Of a stretch of 28,364 nucleotides of DNA, positions 8,143 through 16,842 are shown piece after piece (within the stretch, counting starts at the first letter, position 1; each line of letters starts with the position of its first letter). Under the pieces are notes generated by a model that had not been told where the DNA came from, ran no database searches, and saw nothing but the letters and a program-made list of their open reading frames with translations. Position numbers and translations under genes: made by a program. Source of the stretch: Prevotella sp. CAG:1185. Its GTDB lineage: Bacteria; Bacteroidota; Bacteroidia; Bacteroidales; Bacteroidaceae. The stretch spans positions 1 through 28,364 of the forward strand of contig HF992520.1 of assembly GCA_000436695.1 (NCBI GenBank). The letters are read 5' to 3'.

Positions 8143-8172
8143 AAATAATTTTCCTTTATCTTATTTCCATGG

Positions 8173-8180
8173 CAAAATTA
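8173..8180 (-). promoter_or_regulatory. -7 element upstream of the dxs-like gene
   Basis: On the minus strand TAATTTTG fits TAnnTTTG and lies 30 nt before the ATG at 8142. No -33 TTTG is found at 19-20 bp, so the promoter call rests on the -7 box and position. Confidence 0.45.
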
Positions 8181-8280
8181 CAACAAATAAGACAAACTAC
8201 AGACATACAAATTACTTAAAAAAGTAAACATTCTACTCTTTCAAGTCAATATCCCTACCCGACAAAATAAACATATACCT

Positions 8281-8320
8281 AAAAAATGGCCGCTAGACAC
8301 AAAAAAACGTCTGCGGCCAT
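8281..8320 (-). terminator. Intrinsic terminator of the CDF transporter gene
   Basis: On the minus strand ATGGCCGC-AGAC pairs with GTCT-GCGGCCAT, a 12-bp stem with one bulged base. A run of six T residues follows (complement of 8281-8286). It lies 12 nt after the stop codon of the transporter gene. Confidence 0.85.
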
Positions 8321-8332
8321 ATATAATCTAAA

Positions 8333-9274
8333 TTACTTATTCTCACTGCTGTCATCAGGGTCAACATACTTACCGTCTATCTTTAGAGGCTCAACATGGA
8401 GACTGATGTGCGTCGACTCGCCAAACTGTTCTCTAAGTTTTTTCTCAACTTCAGTGGCCCGTTTGTGTGCTGTATAAAGCAACATATCGCCCGGCATACG
8501 CAAATGCATCTCTATTGCGATGTTGTTACCTATACGGCGAGTGCACAGATGATGTACTCCGGTGACTCCAGGCTCACTCTCTGCTATCTTAACTATTTCA
8601 TTTTCAATACTTTCAGGCAAACTCTTCTCCAATAGTTCATCAGCAGCCTGACGTATTAACGTCCATGCTGTCTTGATAATAAATACACTGACAACAACTG
8701 CTGCAATAGGATCGAGAACCGTCCATCGCGAACCAAGGAAAATGGCTCCGCCAATACCCAATGCCGTACCAATAGAAGAAAATGCGTCGCTTCTGTGATG
8801 CCAAGCATTGGCAATTACGGCTTGTGAGCCAACCTGATTACCGACCTTGACCGTTATACGATACACCCATTCTTTAAGGATGATACTAAGCAGGGCCGCT
8901 ACAAAGGCAATAAATCCTGGCTGTTGAAGTTTTTCTCCCTGCCAAGCCATTATTATCTTCTCCACTCCACCATAGCAAATCATTGCTCCGACGAACAGCA
9001 AGGCCAGTCCGATTATAGACGTGGCAAGAGTCTCATACTTACCATGACCATAATCATGGTCATCATCTTGAGGTTTGTTGCTCAACTTGACAAACACAAG
9101 TACAATAATGTCTGTAATCAAATCAGACAGAGAATGAACGGCATCGGCAATCATGGCTGCCGAATGTCCGAGTATTCCGAACAAGAATTTCAGCACTACG
9201 AGAAGTATATTGACCACGCTTCCAAGCACAGTCACCTTGTAAATCTTCTTCTCACGCGTTTTTTCATCCATCAT
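8333..9274 (-). CDS. Cation diffusion facilitator (CDF) family transporter
   Basis: This 313-residue inner-membrane protein has six hydrophobic segments and a C-terminal cytoplasmic domain. The metal-site motifs HSLSD (47-51) and HHRSD (159-163) match the HxxxD pairs of transmembrane helices 2 and 5. A His/Asp-rich loop DDDHDYGHGKYE lies at about 70-81. Family members export Zn2+, Fe2+, Mn2+ or Co2+ in exchange for protons. The C-terminal region with GVHHLCTRRIGNNIAIEMHL fits the dimerising CDF domain. It starts at ATG 9274, with a second ATG directly after. It is probably monocistronic, with its own promoter and terminator. Confidence 0.93.
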   Translation of the reverse strand: MMDEKTREKKIYKVTVLGSVVNILLVVLKFLFGILGHSAAMIADAVHSLSDLITDIIVLVFVKLSNKPQDDDHDYGHGKYETLATSIIGLALLFVGAMICYGGVEKIIMAWQGEKLQQPGFIAFVAALLSIILKEWVYRITVKVGNQVGSQAVIANAWHHRSDAFSSIGTALGIGGAIFLGSRWTVLDPIAAVVVSVFIIKTAWTLIRQAADELLEKSLPESIENEIVKIAESEPGVTGVHHLCTRRIGNNIAIEMHLRMPGDMLLYTAHKRATEVEKKLREQFGESTHISLHVEPLKIDGKYVDPDDSSENK

Positions 9275-9322
9275 TTTTACCCCTAAACCAATATTTATAA
9301 AACCAATAATTTATTTTATTAT

Positions 9323-9352
9323 CAAAATTACATTTATAGAAAGATGCACCAA
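9323..9352 (-). promoter_or_regulatory. Promoter of the CDF transporter gene
   Basis: On the minus strand TTG (9352-9350), 19 bp and TAATTTTG (9330-9323) fit the Bacteroidetes consensus. The ATG at 9274 follows about 49 nt downstream of the -7 box. Confidence 0.6.
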
Positions 9353-9443
9353 TAAGCCGCAGGTTTAATCTTTTAACAGTAATTTCACAACAGCAGCAAT
9401 ATGCCTGACACTATCAACATCAGATTTGCCGCACGTCGTTATA

Positions 9444-9474
9444 TCATGCCGGCATATTCATCATACCGGCATGA
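9444..9474 (-). terminator. Hairpin downstream of the ampG-like gene
   Basis: TCATGCCGG and its perfect complement CCGGCATGA face each other at 9444-9452 and 9466-9474. They lie 25 nt past the stop codon of the MFS gene. No T-run follows, so termination strength is uncertain. Confidence 0.5.
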
Positions 9475-9498
9475 ATGCTAAACAATGTATTGCAACAT

Positions 9499-10806
9499 CT
9501 ATTGTTCTGCCTCGCGTTCTTTCTTTCCGAACTCTGGGTCTATGTCGATAAATGCCGTAACAAGGAAAGTAACCACACATAGGACGACAACAATGATGAA
9601 GAACCACAGATAACCGACTAGCTCCTGCAGATATCCGGCTACGAGTCCGGGCAACATCATCGACAGCGCCATAAGCGCTGTACACAGAGCATAATGTGAG
9701 GTCTTATATTCGCCCTGACTATAATATATAAGGTAGAGCATATAAGCCGTGAAACCGAAGCCATAGCCAAACTGCTCGATAAACACGCACACATTGATAA
9801 TCATAAGGCTCTCGGGCATGGCGTAACTCAGATATACATACACAAGGTCTGGCAGAGTTATTGCACACACCATAGGCCACAGCCACTTCTTCAGTCCGTC
9901 GCGTCCGGCTGCCATTCCGCCGAGAATACCTCCGAGCGTAAGACCGATTATTCCAACTGTTCCCTGCACGAATCCATATTCCTGAGGCGAAAGGCCAAGT
10001 CCGCCGTTGCTTCCGCTGTCAATCAGGAACAGTGAAGACACCTTTGCCAAAAGTCCTTCCGGCATACGATAGAAAAGCATGAAAAGGAAGGCTATCAGCA
10101 CCTGTCGTGCAGGCATCTTTGTGAAAAATGTCTTTATCGACTGTACCAGTTTTGCCCATACGTCACGGGCACCGGCATTACGCAGGCCGCGGTCTGACAC
10201 AGGACACGGCAGCACCAGACTATGCCACAGCCACAAGGCTATAAACAAGCCTGTAACGCCATAGAACATAAGGCTCCACGAATATTTGATACTGTTGCGG
10301 AAAAGCACCTGCAAATTGCCGGCTATCATAACCAGTACACCTTGCCCGAAGATTGTAGCAAACCTGTAGAACGTACTCCTTATGCCGACAAACCACGCCT
10401 GTTTGTGCTGATCCATGCCTAACATATAGAATCCGTCGGCAGCAATGTCGTGAGTGGCACTGCTGAACGCCATCACCCAAAAGAAGAACAGCGTGCCCTG
10501 GAGCCAGAAACTCGTAGGAATGGTAAATGCCACACCGCCAAAGGCAGCTCCGATAAGCAGCTGCATGGTGATAATCCACCAGCGTTTGGTCTTTACTATG
10601 TCAACAAACGGACTCCATAATGGCTTTATCACCCAAGGCAGATACAGCCACGAAGTGTAGAAAGTTATCTCTGCGTTTGTCAGTCCGAGCTGCTTATACA
10701 AGATAAGCGAAATCGTCATAACTGCCACATAAGGCAGTCCCTCGGCAAAATATAGCGTAGGAACCCAGCTCCACGGGTTTCTGCTCAACTTCTTTCCTGA
10801 ATTCAT
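9499..10806 (-). CDS. AmpG-like MFS permease
   Basis: The protein has 435 residues from ATG 10806; the frame is open to a TTG at 10818, but the ATG is the better start. It is a polytopic membrane protein of the major facilitator superfamily. The start NPWSWVPTLYFAEGLPYVAVM and the following LTNAEITFYTSWLYLPWVIKP are typical of the AmpG/acetyl-CoA-transporter-like group. AmpG imports anhydromuropeptides released during cell-wall turnover. The gene lies 20 nt downstream of the GT2-DUF4922-SpoIID fusion gene, whose SpoIID module belongs to peptidoglycan-processing proteins. That context makes a muropeptide or related sugar substrate plausible, though it is inferred. Confidence 0.75.
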   Translation of the reverse strand: MNSGKKLSRNPWSWVPTLYFAEGLPYVAVMTISLILYKQLGLTNAEITFYTSWLYLPWVIKPLWSPFVDIVKTKRWWIITMQLLIGAAFGGVAFTIPTSFWLQGTLFFFWVMAFSSATHDIAADGFYMLGMDQHKQAWFVGIRSTFYRFATIFGQGVLVMIAGNLQVLFRNSIKYSWSLMFYGVTGLFIALWLWHSLVLPCPVSDRGLRNAGARDVWAKLVQSIKTFFTKMPARQVLIAFLFMLFYRMPEGLLAKVSSLFLIDSGSNGGLGLSPQEYGFVQGTVGIIGLTLGGILGGMAAGRDGLKKWLWPMVCAITLPDLVYVYLSYAMPESLMIINVCVFIEQFGYGFGFTAYMLYLIYYSQGEYKTSHYALCTALMALSMMLPGLVAGYLQELVGYLWFFIIVVVLCVVTFLVTAFIDIDPEFGKKEREAEQ

Positions 10807-10826
10807 TTTTTGCAACAAACTTTATT

Positions 10827-13800
10827 TTAACCGTATATCTTTCTTATTTCCGCACCACGGTAGTAATGCAGAAGAATCTCGTCATACTTATATCCGCGCT
10901 CACCCATAACGGCAGCACCAATCTGACAGAGTCCAACTCCATGGCCCCATCCGGCACCTGTCAGGACAAAACGCTGCGGAACACCATCGCTCACATCATA
11001 CTTGTCAACGACAAACGCACTGCTGTAAAGATGTGTATCACTCAGCACGCGTCTTATTTCAAGTTCCTTGCCAATGGTGAACGAACCTTTTGTGCCTACT
11101 ATCTTCAGTTTCCAAATACGTCCGCTCTTTCCGCGGGCAACAGGCTGCAAGTCTACAATATCTCCAAGGTCGAGTTTCAGATTGCCGGCTATAAGCTTTG
11201 CCAACTGCTCCTGTGTGTACTCCACCTTCCAGCGATAGAAGTCGGCCGTCTCCTGGTCGTAGTCGTTGAGCACTTGCGACAGTATGTTCTTATCGTGCGT
11301 GTTACAGAATGCACCTTCGTTGCTTCTTATCCATTTCTCGGCCTCTTCCTCTTTGGTCAGATCAGGCAGATTGTCGCTGTTTCCTTCGTCATCTCGCAAA
11401 GCCACAAGATACGGCTGCGGCGTGTCTTCCCAACAATACTGATATTCCTCTGTTATGCCTCCACAGCACTTGCTGAAGCGTGCGTCGCATATGTCATCAC
11501 CCGACATCAGTATCTGTCCGCGCGTTCCTCTCACAGCTTCTTCCACATGCTTGTTCTTAGCCTTGGTTATGCCCTGATAGCGTTGACAATGGTCATCGGC
11601 ACATACGTCGAATATTGTGTGGTCGTCGCGGTCGTACCAGCGTATAAGTTCATCATCTTTCTTTATGAACGAGAAGAACCCGTTGCCTCCGCCGCTCTGA
11701 CGTTTGCGGCGTGCCATCTGTGCCAGCAGCCAACTGCGCGATATAACGGCATGAGCCTTAAGAAACTCCAGCGACGAAGTGGCTTTCATTTCGCTTGAAA
11801 TGACACTTATCAGATAATTTTCCACGGGCAGACAGTTGATGGCGCATATTTTGTCGGCCTCAACAACAATCTTCAGCGTGCCCTGGAATGTCTGTGTTTC
11901 CTTGCGCTCCCAATGGAAGTTAACGCCAATGGTTACGTCGCTAAGTGAGAACGACGCTCCCTTGTCACATGGCGTAAACGTTAATTCACGGTATAGGTTG
12001 CCGTTCCACAGAATGCCACCCTCTGAGAACGACACTTGCTGCGGTCCGGTTATAACCTCACCCTTTGCCATATACTCACCATTGAGCGAGAAACGTATGC
12101 TGTCGGCACTTACTATACCGACATGAACATCCGGCTCTACATGCTTGTAGCATTCTGCATTTCCATATCCGGCACACTGCCCTGCGTCCTTTATCTTTGC
12201 CACCACATCGCGCATGTCGCTGTCAGTGAGCGACACTTCACGCAATATTGCCTCTGCCTGCTCTGCCGTTATGCGCTCAAAGTCTTCTCTTCGTGGCGTT
12301 ATTATCAGTCCTGCCATATCGAGCGCTCCCGGACTTACAAGCATCTTGGCGTCTCCTTCTGCCGAATAGCAGCCGGGTCTGTGCTTGCGGCGCGGGAATA
12401 TTACCGACAGCCACTGTCCTGCCGACATCCAGCTCACGATGTTCATCATTGGCTCTGTGTCGCCGTCGTTCATAGGCAGGGCGTTGTATACTCTTCTGAA
12501 AAGGCTCTCATCTGCCTCGGCACTCTTACTTCTTATCAGCAATGCCGGACTTGCCCAACTGTTGATTACAGATATGTCGTTGTCGCTGTCGAGCGAATAA
12601 ACCACCGTGATGTCGCGCACCAGTCTGGGCCATGATGCCTGCAGAGGCACTTTCCCGCTCGTTCCTGCCTGAAAATGCATGTGGTCTGGCGCTGAGGCAC
12701 CGCATTTAGGACCATTGTAGAACACCATTATGTCAGGGTTCTGCTCCAGTATGCTGTGCATCTCCGTGTAATATTCAAGTATGTGCTGCGGCTGATGCCT
12801 TACTGCCGGAAGCGTAAAGTGTACTGGTAATATAGGATATGGATTTACCAATATGTCAAAATTGGCGTCAAAACGCTTTGCCGACTGTTCCTGAGGTCTG
12901 TTCTCCTTACACAGGAAACATGGGCGCTTGCTTATCGAAGCCTTGTCTATCGAAGCGCCTGTAGATACGATTCTGGCTGGATTAAACTGCACCATAAGCG
13001 GCATTCCGCCGTCACTCAGATCGCGCGTAAGCACTTCCTGAAGGTCTCTGAAGTTATGGCGTGCCATACTCCACTTTTCTATCTGCCTGTTAAAGAATCT
13101 GTAGAGCGAGCTGTCAGCCATGGCATCTGCCTTGCCCGCCGTCATCTGCTGACGAGCCATCAGCTCCATTGTGCGCAGACGGTCTTTATATAGGTTGTTT
13201 GCATTTATCTTGTCCACAGTCAGTGCGGCGTCGCTGTTGCCTCCCCAGCGCCGGCACAGATACAGTTCGGTATATATTCGTCCTATCTTATAACGGCGAC
13301 TGAAAGCCAGTCCTGCGGCATAATCTTCGCCATAGCTTGTATTCGGAAAACGTATCTGTCTTAATAGAGGTGTAAAGAAAGCACGTGGCGCTCCCAGACC
13401 GTTTATCCTCAGCGCATTGTTGCATCCGTTGTCGTCGGTCCATTCCGCATGACTTATCAGTCCCGGCGGCAGCGTGTTAAGGTCGAAGTCACACATACGA
13501 TAACTGCCTACTATCATAGCGGCATGCTGTCTGTAAAACTCGTCTACGATGGTTTGCAGGGTGTTTTCCGACGAATACAGGTCGTCGCTGTCCAGCTGTA
13601 CTGCAAAGCGTCCGCAGCGCTCGTCGTCTATAGCTACATTCCAGCATCCGCCGATACCGAGGTCTGTGCGGTTAGGTATGATGTGTATCAGCCTTGCTCC
13701 TCCGTCATTTTTTTCAGCATATTGCTCAAGCAGGCGTGTGGTGTTGTCTGTTGAGTGATTGTCTACGACAATGACATTAAACGGGAAACTTGTCTTTTGC

Positions 13801-14618
13801 GACAGCGCGCTGTCCACGGCATCGCATATTGTCTTCTCACGGTTGCGCACCGGTATAATAACCGAAGCCTCGTAAGCAAAGTCCTGTTCGTCAAAGTCGG
13901 GCTTGCGGTAAAGACTAGTGTCAATCAATGCTCCTACGGCTTTAAGATGTGCCGTCACCGCCTGTTCCATCTCGATCTGTACATCACGGTTTGCAGGATT
14001 CACATAGTCAAACTGTTTAACGCCGCTCGCCCTGAGGTCGCGTTCTTCTTCTGTATATAACAATTCGTTTATGTGGAATATGCGTCCGCAGCGGCTCAGA
14101 TACAGCCACAGCTCATACCATCCGGCGTATTTATATGAAGACTCTTCAACGTCGTGTGCAAATCTGTGCAGCAGCGAACCTTTAATCATCACCAGACTGC
14201 CGAAGTCGAAGTCGTCACGCAGACTGCCTTCCTGCCAGTCAATCACCGGGTGAGCCTTGTGCTCGCCGTTCTCCACTGATATACGGTCGCTGTAAACCAT
14301 AGCCGCCTCAGTGTCAGTAGCCACGCGCATCATGCGCTGTATCGAATATTGCCCCATGCTCACAGGCGTGACGCCAAGGAAAACCAGAGCATAGTCAGCC
14401 ATGCAGCTGTCGGCTATACTGCGCATTGCCGATGCCGACTTTAATCCGTCAACGACAATAAACGAGCAGTTTTCGGGCACGGGCGTGCTCATAGCCATCT
14501 CTTGTGTAACCATCAGGTTTATATGCCGTATCATGCGGCTGCCTTTAAGCTGACGCAGCGTGTTAGCCACAGCGTTAATGTCTGTGCAAGGCAAGAAGCA
14601 GTCTATTGTTCCTCTCAT
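10827..14618 (-). CDS. Multidomain GT2 glycosyltransferase - DUF4922 - SpoIID/LytB fusion protein
   Basis: This single 1263-residue frame holds at least three module types. Residues 1-210 look like a GT-A domain with YSDRIS but no clear catalytic core. Residues 250-490 form a clear family 2 glycosyltransferase (VIIPVRN, VVDNHSTDNT, LDSDD near 342-346). Residues 505-800 match DUF4922, with CFLC (567-570), NPYPILPVHFT (592-602) and a GalT/HIT-like HMHFQ (646-650). Residues 830-1263 are SpoIID/LytB, with the SSEM segment whose Glu943 aligns with the SpoIID catalytic Glu, FLKAHAVISRSW and GWGHGVGLCQIGA. SpoIID proteins cleave denuded glycan or stimulate amidases. No signal peptide is visible, which is odd for a wall enzyme. 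It shares an operon with the AmpG-like permease. Confidence 0.85.
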   Translation of the reverse strand: MRGTIDCFLPCTDINAVANTLRQLKGSRMIRHINLMVTQEMAMSTPVPENCSFIVVDGLKSASAMRSIADSCMADYALVFLGVTPVSMGQYSIQRMMRVATDTEAAMVYSDRISVENGEHKAHPVIDWQEGSLRDDFDFGSLVMIKGSLLHRFAHDVEESSYKYAGWYELWLYLSRCGRIFHINELLYTEEERDLRASGVKQFDYVNPANRDVQIEMEQAVTAHLKAVGALIDTSLYRKPDFDEQDFAYEASVIIPVRNREKTICDAVDSALSQKTSFPFNVIVVDNHSTDNTTRLLEQYAEKNDGGARLIHIIPNRTDLGIGGCWNVAIDDERCGRFAVQLDSDDLYSSENTLQTIVDEFYRQHAAMIVGSYRMCDFDLNTLPPGLISHAEWTDDNGCNNALRINGLGAPRAFFTPLLRQIRFPNTSYGEDYAAGLAFSRRYKIGRIYTELYLCRRWGGNSDAALTVDKINANNLYKDRLRTMELMARQQMTAGKADAMADSSLYRFFNRQIEKWSMARHNFRDLQEVLTRDLSDGGMPLMVQFNPARIVSTGASIDKASISKRPCFLCKENRPQEQSAKRFDANFDILVNPYPILPVHFTLPAVRHQPQHILEYYTEMHSILEQNPDIMVFYNGPKCGASAPDHMHFQAGTSGKVPLQASWPRLVRDITVVYSLDSDNDISVINSWASPALLIRSKSAEADESLFRRVYNALPMNDGDTEPMMNIVSWMSAGQWLSVIFPRRKHRPGCYSAEGDAKMLVSPGALDMAGLIITPRREDFERITAEQAEAILREVSLTDSDMRDVVAKIKDAGQCAGYGNAECYKHVEPDVHVGIVSADSIRFSLNGEYMAKGEVITGPQQVSFSEGGILWNGNLYRELTFTPCDKGASFSLSDVTIGVNFHWERKETQTFQGTLKIVVEADKICAINCLPVENYLISVISSEMKATSSLEFLKAHAVISRSWLLAQMARRKRQSGGGNGFFSFIKKDDELIRWYDRDDHTIFDVCADDHCQRYQGITKAKNKHVEEAVRGTRGQILMSGDDICDARFSKCCGGITEEYQYCWEDTPQPYLVALRDDEGNSDNLPDLTKEEEAEKWIRSNEGAFCNTHDKNILSQVLNDYDQETADFYRWKVEYTQEQLAKLIAGNLKLDLGDIVDLQPVARGKSGRIWKLKIVGTKGSFTIGKELEIRRVLSDTHLYSSAFVVDKYDVSDGVPQRFVLTGAGWGHGVGLCQIGAAVMGERGYKYDEILLHYYRGAEIRKIYG

Positions 14619-14642
14619 TTTTGTTTTTTCATAAATTGTTCA

Positions 14643-14726
14643 CGCCGGACACATGCTTAGGTGCGCTGTTGCAGACTGCACACATGGCTGTTCCGGCGGT
14701 TCGTATTATATTGACGTGCAAAAATA
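14643..14726 (-). promoter_or_regulatory. Promoter -7 box and leader stem-loop of the fusion gene
   Basis: On the minus strand TATTTTTG (14726-14719) is an exact -7 motif; a -33 box is unclear. The leader of about 95 nt contains CGCCGGA and TCCGGCG (14698-14692 and 14649-14643). These could close a large stem-loop immediately before the gene. Confidence 0.45.
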
Positions 14727-15464
14727 CACAAAAATCCTGACAACACTGCTCTATTTTACCTAAAATAACCTCACTGCGCTGCAGTCTTAAACAATTTTAC
14801 ACCGTACAATAACAATGCCGCCCAACAACAGCCGCCCTGCCATCATACCGACATGCAACGCAAGATATGTTATAAGCCACATTTATTACGCGCCATTTCG
14901 GTTTACATATATTAACAGCAAGGCATTTTTCATCATTTGAATTTTAACACTTAAAAATTCTATTTTTAGACAAACGCCGTGCCCGAAAAGGCATGAAATA
15001 TCACATCTTGCGGCATATTGCAACGCAACTTGTATCCTTTCATATTGCAAAAGATATGCTTTTGTGATGTAAAAGGACGCATTTTGCATCACAAAAGCAC
15101 GCCTTTTAGCCGCAAAAAAGGCATAAACATTGGGCAAAAGGGCACAAAACACATTTTCCGCAGACTAAAAAGCCGCGATAGAATGATGCCTGAAATCTCA
15201 TGTTCCGACATATACTACTGAGCATCTGAACATTACACAAAAGGCTCTAAAACCAGAGTATTTTCGACGAAACCTGTCCCGTGTTTCAAATAATGCCACT
15301 TTTAAACTTTTTGAGTTAACCAAATACAGCTATTTTAAACATCATTAACAATAGAAACGAAAGTATTAATCACATAAAAGCTATAATAAAAACTGTTGTT
15401 ATCGTCGAATTCAATAATAAAATATATCAAACCATGTTTAAGCTTATTATTTAACATGTTTTTC
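14727..15464. other. Long AT-rich intergenic region without a supported gene
   Basis: Short frames exist here on both strands (14886-15152 minus, 15018-15221 plus). They run through the palindromic GCAAAA-type repeat, lack promoters and translate to low-complexity sequence, so I treat them as non-coding. The rest is AT-rich and holds nothing I can name. It separates the divergent fusion gene and outer-membrane protein gene and probably carries regulatory sequence for both. Confidence 0.5.
15047..15122. repeat. Palindromic GCAAAA/TTTTGC intergenic repeat
   Basis: A perfect 13-bp inverted repeat TGCTTTTGTGATG (15057-15069) and its complement (15087-15099) is flanked by related units. These include GCAAAAGATATGC at the left and GCCTTTT..AAAAGGC at the right. 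From experience, repeats built from GCAAAA and TTTTGC units occur between genes in many Prevotella genomes, where they are often mis-annotated as short hypothetical proteins. I cannot verify copy number from this window. Confidence 0.6.
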
Positions 15465-15495
15465 TTTGTTATTTTAGCTATATTTCATAACTTTG
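15465..15495 (+). promoter_or_regulatory. Promoter of the outer-membrane beta-barrel gene
   Basis: TTTG (15465-15468), a 19-bp spacer and TAACTTTG (15488-15495) match the consensus at both boxes. The ATG at 15521 follows at normal distance. Confidence 0.8.
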
Positions 15496-15520
15496 CAAAA
15501 GTCACAAAACACAGAACAAT

Positions 15521-16126
15521 ATGGGCATATCAAAGATTAAAGTTTGCTGTTTAATAATATTTCTACTTGCTGCCATTCAAGATGTTGCAGCACAGATTAA
15601 TTTTGGAATAAAGGCTGGCTACCTTCGTTCAAAAACAGCAACAGAAATAATAGACAAGTGGCACAATGGATTCTGTGCCGGAGCTGTTTTATCATATGAT
15701 ATAAGTAAGGAATTTGCCCTGAGATGTGATTTGTTTTATTCCACAAGAGGATATGAATTAAATGATGGGACAATGGATGAAAATGGCCTCACAAGTGACG
15801 TTAAGGTAAATTTTGGATATATAAATCTTCCTATATTAGTAGAATACAATGTCCTGCCATTTGCCGCCATACAGGCAGGACCACAATTTGGACTGCAGAC
15901 AAACAGAACCTTGTATTATGACGACGTCAAGCAAAATGACGCCCTGTTTGGAGAAAAGCAGATATTTGACTTCAGTTTAGTTGTCGGAATAAAATTAAAG
16001 TACAAAAATCTATTTGCAGAATTGCAATATCAGCATGGCCTGACAAGCGCATACAGACACGTTGATATATTTAAGACTAAAGCCATATCAGTTAATTTAG
16101 GATATATGTTCAACTTAAAAAAATAA
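15521..16126 (+). CDS. Outer membrane beta-barrel protein (PorT/OMP_b-brl family)
   Basis: This 201-residue protein has a cleavable signal peptide ending at VAAQ (about residue 25). The mature part starts INFGIKAGYLRS, the usual opening strand of small Bacteroidetes beta-barrels. Alternating hydrophobic strands, glycine turns (GYINLPILVEYN, AGPQFGLQTN) and a C-terminal strand ending near GYMFNLKK support an eight-stranded outer-membrane barrel. No enzymatic function is suggested. The gene is AT-rich compared with rlmN and its neighbours downstream. It is followed at once by a broken lipoprotein gene that may have been its operon partner. Confidence 0.85.
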   Translation: MGISKIKVCCLIIFLLAAIQDVAAQINFGIKAGYLRSKTATEIIDKWHNGFCAGAVLSYDISKEFALRCDLFYSTRGYELNDGTMDENGLTSDVKVNFGYINLPILVEYNVLPFAAIQAGPQFGLQTNRTLYYDDVKQNDALFGEKQIFDFSLVVGIKLKYKNLFAELQYQHGLTSAYRHVDIFKTKAISVNLGYMFNLKK

Positions 16127-16130
16127 CATT

Positions 16131-16769
16131 ATAAAAAACTTTTTTATTTAGCGACACTTTAATTGTATGTGTTTCATGCAACAATGATGATAATTTCCCA
16201 AACTATCAATCTAAGATCCAAACATTATCTGGTGTATTAACTACAGATACCCCCTCAAAATAGGAAGGATAAACAGAGTTGATATAACATTAGAATTTGG
16301 TTCTATTGATTCCACAAAACAAAGCACAACGGGGAGAAACTCTATAATCAAAAAAAAAATTCAAATTGAAAAAGTAGGCCCATTTAATTCACAAGGAACA
16401 CCTCAACCATTAAGCGGAAGTGACTTCAAGAATAAGAAACTCATTGTTCCGTCTGGAATGGGTGTACCTGCAGGAATTTATTTTGGAGACGTTTTGGAAA
16501 CGAGCAAAACCATAACATTACCGGAAAATGCATATACAGGACGAGTTGTTTTCAACGAGTCTGCATGCAAAAATTATGAAACCTTAGCGAGAGGAGTAAA
16601 TTGGAAGATGACAGCTTTACCCAACGGCCGAATAGCAATAAACTGGTCGTTCTATACATTTGTACTCAATTATAATGTAGCCGGGTAAAGAATTTCTGAA
16701 GTTATACCTGTTTATGGAGCTGATGTTGTTATTCAATATTATTATGCATATATTGTAATAAAAAATTAA
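16131..16769 (+). pseudogene. Decayed lipoprotein gene with start loss, two frameshifts and a stop
   Basis: Joining three frames rebuilds a coherent protein of about 210 residues. Restoring a G after AT at 16131-16132 and one T near 16160 gives MKKLFYLATLLIVCVSC, a canonical lipoprotein signal. The frame then runs through NNDDNFPNYQ to LTTDTPSK. One missing A near 16257-16260 moves it to the frame reading GRINRVDITLEFGS, then MGVPAGIYFGDV to LNYNVAG. TAA at 16686-16688 interrupts it, and the same frame continues RISEVIPVYGADVV to TAA at 16767. All lesions are single-base events. It is either an old pseudogene or a set of sequencing errors. I do not recognise the family; the longest intact piece is 76 codons from 16458. 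Confidence 0.65.
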
Positions 16770-16803
16770 ATATGCCAATATATAAATGCATATAAAAATA
16801 AAA

Positions 16804-16842
16804 CAGCCACAAACAGTTAATCATTGATGTGGCTGGTTTTAT
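16804..16842 (+). terminator. Terminator-like hairpin after the broken lipoprotein gene
   Basis: CAGCCAC (16804-16810) pairs with GTGGCTG (16829-16835), followed by GTTTTAT. The stem is short but GC-rich against an AT-rich background. Its 3' arm overlaps the start of a tandem 37-bp repeat. Confidence 0.5.

Noticed and set aside
10866..11798. 310-codon plus-strand frame
   Set aside because: It is antisense to the SpoIID part of the fusion gene, has no promoter and its translation is Cys/His-rich, non-protein-like sequence.
14886..15152. 88-codon minus-strand frame
   Set aside because: It runs through the palindromic GCAAAA repeat; such repeats give open frames by composition. No promoter or ribosome site is visible.
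15018..15221. 67-codon plus-strand frame
   Set aside because: It covers the same repeat; the translation is low-complexity and unsupported.
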